Part shown: one piece after another, positions 13,548 through 19,583 of the stretch
Numbering within the stretch: position 1 is the stretch's first letter
How the letters are laid out: each line of letters starts with the position of its first letter
Assembly: GCA_016296065.1 (NCBI GenBank)
Contig: JAEDKA010000038.1
Location: forward strand, 1-35,173
Reading direction: 5' to 3'
Length of the DNA: 35,173 nt
Origin: Kiritimatiellia bacterium
Lineage (GTDB): Bacteria; Verrucomicrobiota; Kiritimatiellia; RFP12; UBA1067
Program-made: the position numbers and the translations under genes
The notes under the pieces: generated by a model
What the model saw: the letters and a program-made list of their open reading frames with translations, nothing else
Told to the model about the DNA's origin: nothing
Database searches by the model: none

Positions 13548-14783
13548 ATGAAACTTGAATACGCCAAGAGGGGCCTGCAGTTTTTCTTTGTGACGCTTGT
13601 TGTCGCCGAGCGGCGGCAGGTTCTGTCGAGCATCGCCGAGCTGGAGGCGAGCGGGCAGATCGCCGCAGCGGGCCGCGCAGCGCGGCCTGCGCTTCTGCCG
13701 CTTGGCGAGATAGTCGCCGCAGCCTTGAGGGCGATTCACCGGGTTTGGCCCGCCGTCACGATAAGCGACTACGTTGTTATGCCAGACCACCTCCACTTTC
13801 TCCTCATCGTCGACTACAATAGCGACCAGGGCATTGCGCCGCTTTTCATCGCCCACCGCTTCGCCGACGCCGTCGAGAGGGCCCAGGCGCTCGTGGAGGC
13901 GCGGAACGGACGGGGCTCCGCCCCGCACCCCGGCAGAGCCCCAAACCCCAGCGAAGGCCCGAACCTCGGCAGAGCCTCGCACCCCGGTGAAGGCCCTGAC
14001 CTCGGCAGAGCGGCTGGGGCCCTTGCCGAGCGGCGGGTTGAGTTTATGGCCGGGCTTCTGCGCGAGGCCGCAGCCGCCGCTCGCGAGGCCGCGCCCGGCG
14101 AGCTAAAGGTCGAGCGAGGTCTCAGGTTTGGCGAGCGACGCGGGGGTGCGGGGGCGCGAGCCCCCGTCCGTTCCGTCGTCTTCGCCCGCGACTGCTACAT
14201 CGAGCTGTCGTTCGACTCGCGGCAGCTTAAGGCCGTTCGGCGTTACATAAAGCTCAACCCCGCCCGAGCCATCTGGAAGGCGCGGCACCCCGACCTCTTC
14301 ATCTGCCACCGCGCAATCAAGAGCGAGCGCTTTGCGGCGTTTGCGCCGCGCCGCTTCGACGCCATCGGCGCACTGCCGATACTCGGCTCGCCGTTTCTGT
14401 TTCACGTAAGGCTCACCCTCAAGAAGACTGTCGCCGAGCATGAGGCGGCGATACAGGAGATCGTCGAGAAGGCGCGGCATGGAATGGTGCCTGTCTCCGG
14501 CTTTATCTCGCCCGGCGAGAAGGAGGCTCTGCGGCGGCTGAAGGCCGAGCCTTCGGCGCGCTTCGTGAAGCTGCTGCCGCACGCGCTTCCCGCCCGCTAC
14601 GACCCCTCGGCCGAAGACAGCCGCGAAATCGCCGCCGGCCGGCTCGTGATACTCTCGGCATTTCCCGACACCCCCGCAGTCGCCTCGCCCGCCATGAAGC
14701 GAGACCCCGCCGCCTCGCACCGCTTTCGGCAGAACTGCCTCGCGATGAACGACCTCGCCGCGCGGCTCTGCGCTGAAGGATAG
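13548..14783 (+). CDS. REP-associated Y1 (HUH) transposase-like protein
   Basis: 411 aa, longer than typical RAYT proteins (roughly 170-300 aa). The HUH motif is VMPDHLHFLL (about residues 80-89; His-x-His). RRYIKLNPARA (about residues 228-238) supplies the likely catalytic Tyr region and the family's NP box. RAYTs are single-copy IS200/IS605-related enzymes that act on REP palindromes. Between these motifs lies a G/A/P/R-rich stretch with two tandem repeats (PSEGPNLGR, PGEGPDLGR) that derive from REP-like DNA, and a second inverted REP-like copy encodes RRGGAGARAPVRS. The C-terminal 150 residues are unrecognised. A strong GC and Ala/Arg bias is evident. Confidence 0.82.
   Translation: MKLEYAKRGLQFFFVTLVVAERRQVLSSIAELEASGQIAAAGRAARPALLPLGEIVAAALRAIHRVWPAVTISDYVVMPDHLHFLLIVDYNSDQGIAPLFIAHRFADAVERAQALVEARNGRGSAPHPGRAPNPSEGPNLGRASHPGEGPDLGRAAGALAERRVEFMAGLLREAAAAAREAAPGELKVERGLRFGERRGGAGARAPVRSVVFARDCYIELSFDSRQLKAVRRYIKLNPARAIWKARHPDLFICHRAIKSERFAAFAPRRFDAIGALPILGSPFLFHVRLTLKKTVAEHEAAIQEIVEKARHGMVPVSGFISPGEKEALRRLKAEPSARFVKLLPHALPARYDPSAEDSREIAAGRLVILSAFPDTPAVASPAMKRDPAASHRFRQNCLAMNDLAARLCAEG
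13903..13933 (+). repeat. REP-like palindrome, copy B, inside the transposase gene
   Basis: GGAACGGACGGGGCTCC then GCCCCGCACCCCGG; differs from copy A at one of the first ten bases. It is followed by about 85 bp of imperfect tandem repeat built on CCTCGGCAGAGC. Confidence 0.75.
14141..14174 (-). repeat. REP-like palindrome, copy C, inverted inside the transposase gene
   Basis: Minus strand GGAACGGACGGGGGC, loop GCG, then GCCCCCGCACCCCCG: same order of elements as copies A and B with a slightly longer stem. Copies B and C face each other 207 bp apart. Confidence 0.65.
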
Positions 14784-14835
14784 ACGAATCGGGTAGAATA
14801 TCTGCCATTGCAAAAACTCAACAAAGGAGAAAGCA

Positions 14836-16305
14836 ATGGCACGAGAAAAAGGGATGGGTAGTCTTCAGCTCGAAAAGAGCGGGCGGTGGACGATGAGGGT
14901 CGGCATCAAGGGCAAGCGGTACAGCCGCTCGACAAGGACGACCGACCGCGAAAAGGCAGAGAAGTTCTTGGAGCGGTTCTTGAGCCCGCTGGGGCTCGGA
15001 TCGCGACGGCTGCCGCTGGCGGACGTCTGGCTTGAGTACGTGAAGTCTCCCGACAGGCGCGACCTCGCGCCGTCGACGCTCAATGCGAAGCGTCTCGTCT
15101 GGATGGACTTCGCCCGCTGGATGGAGCATCACCATCTTGAAATCGGCAACCTCGCCGAGGTGACGCATGAGGCGATAGCGGAATATCTCGCCTGCATCCG
15201 AGCCGAGGTCTGTGCCTCGACCTACAACGCCCGCATCTGCGTCTTGCGTGAGATTTTTCATGTTCTTGCAGCAAAGGCTGGGCTTGTCGATGATCCTTGG
15301 GAAGGAGTGCGACTTCACGCCGACGATTGCCATAGCCGTCGCGAGCTGACGCTCGACGAAATCGAGCGGCTTATGAAGGCGGCGGCGAAGGCGGGCGGCG
15401 AATGGAAGCGGCTGTTCACAATTGGTCTCTACACCGGCCTACGTCTTGGCGACTGCTGTTGTCTCGCTTGGAACTCGGTCAATCTCGAACGCGGGGTGAT
15501 CCAGCTCATTCCGACGAAGACGCGCAAGCACGCGCACGGCCAGCCGGTGACGATTCCGATACATCCGCAGCTCCACGCAGAACTGGAGGCGGCGCTGGCG
15601 CGCGACCACGAACGCCGGGCATGTGCGGCGGCTGCTTCGCAGCCCGACCTGACGCATCGCGACGACGGTCTTGGAGGCGATGCCTCCGCCGTCGTCGCGC
15701 CGCATCAGGAAGCCTCCGGCTTGCCGCACAGCTCGGACACGAACGCTCGCCTACGCGAGACACGAAAAGACACCAACAAGGCATTATCCGACTCTGCTTT
15801 CGTGAACCCCACGCTCGCCGACTGGTACAAGAACATCAAGTGGCGAATAAGCCGCGGGCTGGAGCTGATATTCAAGGCGGCGCACATAGAGACGAGTGTG
15901 AGAATAGAAGGGCGAAGAACCCGCACTCCGGAGGCGACCTTTCACTCCCTTCGCCACACCTTCGTCTCGCTCGCCGCGAATGCCGGAGTTCCACTGCCGG
16001 TCGTGCAGAGCATCGTCGGCCACTCCTCGACTGCCATGACGCGGCACTACTACCACGAGAACGAGGAGGTTCTCCGACAGGCCGTCGCCGCAATCCCGAC
16101 AATCGGCTCTCTTTCTACACGTCCTACACGGCTATCTTGTCAGACCGCCCCTGCAACTCCTAACTCACAACTTACAACTCACAACTCCAAGCGAGGCGCC
16201 AGTGTTCCCGCGCGGCTCAAGCGGCTCGACAAGTACCTCGCCCAAGGGCTTATCACCCAGGATGAGCACGCCGTCCAGCGGGCGCGGATTCTTGCCGAGC
16301 TGTAG
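14836..16305 (+). CDS. Tyrosine recombinase / phage-type integrase with SHOCT-like tail
   Basis: 489 aa. An AP2-like N-terminal arm (MGSLQLEKSGRWTMRV) is followed by a core-binding domain (about residues 58-165) and the catalytic domain. The catalytic residues are Arg in YTGLRLGD, His-x-x-Arg in HSLRHTF, His in VGHSS and Tyr in MTRHYYHEN, so it should be active. A roughly 40-residue insert (about residues 263-300) comes from a palindromic DNA element. After the catalytic Tyr comes a tail encoded by heptamer repeats, then a SHOCT-like module ending LAQGLITQDEHAVQRARI. A TAGAAT -10 lies at 14794-14799 and AAAGGAG before the ATG. No att sites could be defined. Confidence 0.88.
   Translation: MAREKGMGSLQLEKSGRWTMRVGIKGKRYSRSTRTTDREKAEKFLERFLSPLGLGSRRLPLADVWLEYVKSPDRRDLAPSTLNAKRLVWMDFARWMEHHHLEIGNLAEVTHEAIAEYLACIRAEVCASTYNARICVLREIFHVLAAKAGLVDDPWEGVRLHADDCHSRRELTLDEIERLMKAAAKAGGEWKRLFTIGLYTGLRLGDCCCLAWNSVNLERGVIQLIPTKTRKHAHGQPVTIPIHPQLHAELEAALARDHERRACAAAASQPDLTHRDDGLGGDASAVVAPHQEASGLPHSSDTNARLRETRKDTNKALSDSAFVNPTLADWYKNIKWRISRGLELIFKAAHIETSVRIEGRRTRTPEATFHSLRHTFVSLAANAGVPLPVVQSIVGHSSTAMTRHYYHENEEVLRQAVAAIPTIGSLSTRPTRLSCQTAPATPNSQLTTHNSKRGASVPARLKRLDKYLAQGLITQDEHAVQRARILAEL
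15623..15729 (+). repeat. Branched palindromic element inside the recombinase gene
   Basis: Outer arms GTGCGGC (15623-15629) and GCCGCAC (15723-15729). Side hairpins GGCTGC-TTC-GCAGCC and AGCC-TCC-GGCT. An inner stem of CCTGACGCATCGCGACGACGG (15648-15668) opposite 15689-15709, closed by GGAGGC-GAT-GCCTCC. The whole folds as a cloverleaf-like figure and is translated in frame as an Ala/Asp-rich loop. Confidence 0.7.
16155..16188 (+). repeat. Heptamer tandem repeat AACTYAC
   Basis: AACTCCT, AACTCAC, AACTTAC, AACTCAC, AACTCC in a row, inside the recombinase gene between the catalytic domain and the SHOCT-like tail. Confidence 0.8.
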
Positions 16306-16369
16306 GCATTTATTCGCACACCAATATTTTAATGCAAAGCGACGGAATTGAACGAATCGGCGTTTTCGC

Positions 16370-16388
16370 CCGGCGGTCTGATCGCCGG
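16370..16388. other. Hairpin in the gap between recombinase and pyrG
   Basis: CCGGCG, loop GTCTGAT, CGCCGG. It lies downstream of both converging genes (recombinase + and pyrG -). It lacks a clear T run, so terminator function is uncertain. Confidence 0.4.
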
Positions 16389-16422
16389 CCTAGTTATTCT
16401 TCCGAATGCGATGGAGGAGTAG

Positions 16423-18228
16423 TCACTGCTGTTCGGCTTTTAAGATTGTGCGAGTGCGTTTCATTGCCGCCGAGACGAGGCCGACGAAGAGCGGATGCGG
16501 CGATGTCGGGCGGGATTTGAACTCGGGATGGAACTGGCAGGCGATGAAGTACGGATGCTTCGCCCGCGGAAGCTCCACGATCTCGACGAGCTTGTTGTCG
16601 GGCGAAAGGCCGGAAACATCGAGACCGGCCGCGGCAAGCGCGGCCCTTCCGTCGCTGTCGTATGCCAGCTCGTAGCGGTGGCGATGCCGCTCGGAGATAA
16701 CACCTGCGGCGTTGTTTTGGTTGACAGGATTTACAGGATTAACAGAATTGAGTGTCTGGGGGATATCCCCAGGTAATCCTGTAAATCTTGTTAATCCTGT
16801 CAAAACTTTTTTATAGAGCTTTGCTGCGAGCGAGCCTTTCTTGAGAACGCACGGATACGCGCCGAGGCGCATGGTGCCGCCTTTTTGCGTGACGCCGCGC
16901 TGCTCTTCCATGAGGTCGATGACCGGATGTGTGGTGTTCTCGTCGAACTCCGTCGAGTTGGCGTCCTTCCAGCCGAGGACGTCGCGTGCGTATTCGATTA
17001 CGGTACACTGCATGCCGAGGCAGATGCCGAGGAAAGGCACCTTGTTTTCGCGCGCATACTTGATCGCGGCGATCTTGCCTTCGACGCCGCGCGCGCCGAA
17101 CCCGCCCGGCACCAGAATGCCGTCGATATCCCTCAGCGGATTGTTTTTGACAGGATTAACAAGATTAACATGATTAGAAGACTTCGCCAATCCTGTTAAT
17201 CCTGTAAATCCTGTCTCCAACTCCTCGGATTCAACAGGAACAACTTCGACCTTGCAGTTGTTCGCCATGCCTGCGTGCTGGAGCGCCTCGTGCACCGACT
17301 TGTAGGCGTCGCGGATTGCGATGTATTTGCCGACAAGGGCTATGCGGCAACGCTTTTTAGGCTGCGTCGCTTTTCTGACGAGTGTATCCCAGACCGTGTG
17401 CTTGATGGGCCAGATGTCAAGATGAAGCTGGCGGAGAACCTGTTCGTCGAGGCCCTGCTTGCGCAGTTCGCGCGGCACGGCATATACCGAATCCGTCACG
17501 TCCTTTTCCTCAATGACGCATTCGCGCTTCACGTTGCAGAAGAGCGCGAGCTTCTGAAGATGCTCTTCTGGTATCGTCATTTCGGTGCGGCAGACGAGGA
17601 TGTCCGGGATGATGCCGATCGCCCGGAGCTGTCCGACGGAATGCTGAGACGGCTTCGTCTTCAGCTCGCCGGCGGCCTTGAGATAGGGCACGAGCGTCAG
17701 ATGGACGAAGCACGTGTTTTCAGGTCCGACCTCGAACCTGAACTGCCGCACCGCCTCGAGGAAGGGGAGAGATTCGATGTCGCCCGAAACGCCGCCGATT
17801 TCGCAGAGGACGATGTCGCAGTCATGTTCGCCCGCGCTCTTGATTGCCGCCTTGATCTCGTCCGTGACGTGCGGCACGACCTGCACCGTGCCGCCGAGAT
17901 AGCCGCCGGCGCGTTCGCGCGCGAGGACGGCGGAGTAGATGCGTCCAGAAGTGAAGTTGGATGCCTTGGTGCAGGTGACGCCGGCAAAACGCTCGTAGTG
18001 TCCGAGGTCGAGATCGGTCTCCGCTCCGTCGTCAGTCACGAAGACTTCTCCGTGCTGATAAGGGGACATCGTTCCGGGGTCGACGTTGAGATACGGATCG
18101 AGTTTCTGCATGAAGACCTTGTAGCCGCGCGACTTGAGGAGCAAGGCGAGGCTGGCGCTCGTCACGCCCTTGCCGAGCGAGCTCACGACCCCGCCCGTGA
18201 TGAATACGTATTTGACTTTGCTGTTCAT
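16423..18228 (-). CDS. pyrG: CTP synthase with two in-frame palindromic insertions
   Basis: 601 aa against about 545 in E. coli. Makes CTP from UTP, ATP and glutamine. The synthetase domain (about 1-290) has ITGGVVSSLGKG at the P-loop, KLDPYLNVDPGTMSPYQHGE and DDGAETDLDLGHYERF. The class I glutaminase domain holds PGGFGARG, the nucleophile Cys403 in GICLGMQ, and CQFHPEF. The extra length is two inserts, about residues 338-363 (TGFTGLTGL...NPVK) and 475-506 (LTGLTRFTGL...NPVNPV), both encoded by the same palindromic element. They fall in surface loops: before the glutaminase core, and just before the ERHRHRYE motif. All catalytic motifs are intact. Last gene of glnA-purF-carA-pyrG. Confidence 0.97.
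   Translation of the reverse strand: MNSKVKYVFITGGVVSSLGKGVTSASLALLLKSRGYKVFMQKLDPYLNVDPGTMSPYQHGEVFVTDDGAETDLDLGHYERFAGVTCTKASNFTSGRIYSAVLARERAGGYLGGTVQVVPHVTDEIKAAIKSAGEHDCDIVLCEIGGVSGDIESLPFLEAVRQFRFEVGPENTCFVHLTLVPYLKAAGELKTKPSQHSVGQLRAIGIIPDILVCRTEMTIPEEHLQKLALFCNVKRECVIEEKDVTDSVYAVPRELRKQGLDEQVLRQLHLDIWPIKHTVWDTLVRKATQPKKRCRIALVGKYIAIRDAYKSVHEALQHAGMANNCKVEVVPVESEELETGFTGLTGLAKSSNHVNLVNPVKNNPLRDIDGILVPGGFGARGVEGKIAAIKYARENKVPFLGICLGMQCTVIEYARDVLGWKDANSTEFDENTTHPVIDLMEEQRGVTQKGGTMRLGAYPCVLKKGSLAAKLYKKVLTGLTRFTGLPGDIPQTLNSVNPVNPVNQNNAAGVISERHRHRYELAYDSDGRAALAAAGLDVSGLSPDNKLVEIVELPRAKHPYFIACQFHPEFKSRPTSPHPLFVGLVSAAMKRTRTILKAEQQ
16721..16803 (-). repeat. Palindromic element family A, copy 1 (in pyrG)
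   Basis: Arms TTGACAGGATTTACAGGATT and AATCTTGTTAATCCTGTCAA, with centre CTGGGGGATATCCCCAG. Translated on the gene strand as LTGLTRFTGL ... NPVNPV. Confidence 0.9.
17147..17215 (-). repeat. Palindromic element family A, copy 2 (in pyrG)
   Basis: Arms TTGACAGGATTAACAAGATT and AATCCTGTAAATCCTGTC, with a shorter, unpaired centre. Translated as TGFTGLTGL ... NLVNPVK in the same frame as copy 1. Confidence 0.88.
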
Positions 18229-18235
18229 GAGGGGA

Positions 18236-18291
18236 AGTTTGGAGGTTTAGAAGTTTGGAAGTTTAGAAGTTTAGAGGTTTGGAAGTTTGGA
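18236..18291 (+). repeat. Seven tandem octamers RGTTTRGA between carA and pyrG
   Basis: Seven exact-length 8-mers, each AGTTTGGA, GGTTTAGA, AGTTTAGA or GGTTTGGA, fill nearly all of the 77-bp carA-pyrG intercistronic gap. Confidence 0.9.
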
Positions 18292-18305
18292 GATTGGGCG
18301 GTTTG

Positions 18306-19583
18306 CTAACCTTCCTTCTTCGCGGCTAAAATCATTTCTTTGAATTGGTTGAAGAGGTAGGCGGAATCGTGCGGGCCGGGGCATGACTCGGGATGGTACT
18401 GCACCGAGAAGGCGGGGAGCGTCTTGTGGCGGATGCCCTCGATGGATCCGTCGTTGAGATTTATGTGCGTAACTTCCAGACAGTCGGGAACCGACTCGGG
18501 CACGACTGCGAAGTTGTGGTTCTGGCTGGTAATCTCGACTTTGCCGGTGGTGAGGTTCTTCACCGGGTGGTTGCAGCCGTGGTGCCCGAACTTGAGCCGC
18601 GCCGTCTTCGCGCCGCAGGCGAGGGCGAGAAGCTGATGCCCCAGGCAAATGCCCATGATGGGTATGATTCTGTTTTTGACAGGATTTACAGGATTAACAG
18701 AATTTGGGTTTTGTGGGGTGGCCCCAGATAATCCTGTAAATCTTGTTAATCCTGTCGAAAAAGACCTTAGTCCGAGTAGCTTCTGAATGTTCTCGATTGC
18801 ATACGTCACTGCGGCGGGATCGGCGGGGCCGTTGGAGAGAAAGACGCCGTCGGGCTCCATCGCGAGAACTTCTTCGGCGGGCGTCTTCGCGGGAACGACG
18901 GTGACCTTTGCCCACGACGCGAGCGAGCGGAGGATGTTGGTCTTCACGCCGAAGTCGTAGCAGACGATTTGGGGGAGTGATTGGACATTCGACATCCGGC
19001 GACCGACATCCGGGGTGTCGGCTGAAGGCTGTCGAATGTCGTTGAATTCATAAGCTCCCTCGCACGTCACCTTTGCTGCGTAGTCCTGTCCGTCGAGGCC
19101 GGGCCATTCGCGGGCCTTCGCGACGGCCTCGCCCTCGTGTGGCGATTGCGCAACGCATAGATACGCCTTGCGGTTGCCGTGTTCGCGGATGTGCAGCGTG
19201 AGTGCGCGCGTGTCGACGCCGTATATGCCGGGGATGCCGTTCTCGCGCAGATATTCGTCGAGACTCTTTTCGCTGCGCCAGTTGCTCGGCTCGGTCAAAT
19301 CGCCGATCACCAGACCGGACAGAAAAAGGGCGCGGCTTTCTGTGTCCGCGCTGTTGATGCCGTAGTTGCCGACTTCAGCGGTGGTGAGGACGACGAACTG
19401 TCCGGCATAGGAGGGATCGGTCAGGATCTCCTGATAGCCCGACATGCCGGTGTTGAACACGACCTCGCCGAGCGCGTCCTTCTTCGCGCCGAACGCGACG
19501 CCGCGGAACACGGTTCCGTCGTCCAGCGCAAGAAACGCCGCGCGTTCCCGCTCCGCTTTCCATTTCTCAATAAGATCTTTCAT
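18306..19583 (-). CDS. carA: Carbamoyl-phosphate synthase small (glutaminase) subunit, with two in-frame insertions
   Basis: 425 aa against about 382 in E. coli. Releases ammonia from glutamine for CarB; carB is not in this window. The N-terminal CPSase small domain has FNTGMSGYQEILTDPSYAGQ and GVDTRALT. The GATase domain has CYDFGVKTNILR, SNGPADP, nucleophile Cys313 in GICLGHQLLA, and VQYHPESCPGP. Insert 1 (about residues 182-200) is a 57-bp palindrome in the linker between domains. Insert 2 (about 276-303) is a family A element only a few residues before the nucleophile elbow. The start overlaps the purF 3' end by 17 nt, so the genes are co-transcribed. Key residues are intact. Confidence 0.95.
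   Translation of the reverse strand: MKDLIEKWKAERERAAFLALDDGTVFRGVAFGAKKDALGEVVFNTGMSGYQEILTDPSYAGQFVVLTTAEVGNYGINSADTESRALFLSGLVIGDLTEPSNWRSEKSLDEYLRENGIPGIYGVDTRALTLHIREHGNRKAYLCVAQSPHEGEAVAKAREWPGLDGQDYAAKVTCEGAYEFNDIRQPSADTPDVGRRMSNVQSLPQIVCYDFGVKTNILRSLASWAKVTVVPAKTPAEEVLAMEPDGVFLSNGPADPAAVTYAIENIQKLLGLRSFSTGLTRFTGLSGATPQNPNSVNPVNPVKNRIIPIMGICLGHQLLALACGAKTARLKFGHHGCNHPVKNLTTGKVEITSQNHNFAVVPESVPDCLEVTHINLNDGSIEGIRHKTLPAFSVQYHPESCPGPHDSAYLFNQFKEMILAAKKEG
18676..18756 (-). repeat. Palindromic element family A, copy 3 (in carA)
   Basis: Arms TTGACAGGATTTACAGGATT and AATCTTGTTAATCCTGTC, centre GGGTTTTGTGGGGTGGCCCC. 81 bp; read as TGLTRFTGL ... NPVNPVK. Confidence 0.9.
18984..19040 (-). repeat. 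Palindromic element family C (in carA)
   Basis: Outer arms GACATTCGACA and TGTCGAATGTC, inner stem CCGACA-TCCGGGG-TGTCGG. 57 bp = 19 codons, translated as the variable interdomain linker. Confidence 0.85.

Noticed and set aside
18236..18291. Short tandem octamers read as a small CRISPR or origin iterons
   Set aside because: No spacers, no replication gene or DnaA boxes nearby; simple tandem repeat.
17275..18309. 344-aa open frame opposite pyrG
   Set aside because: Antisense shadow of conserved CTP synthase sequence.
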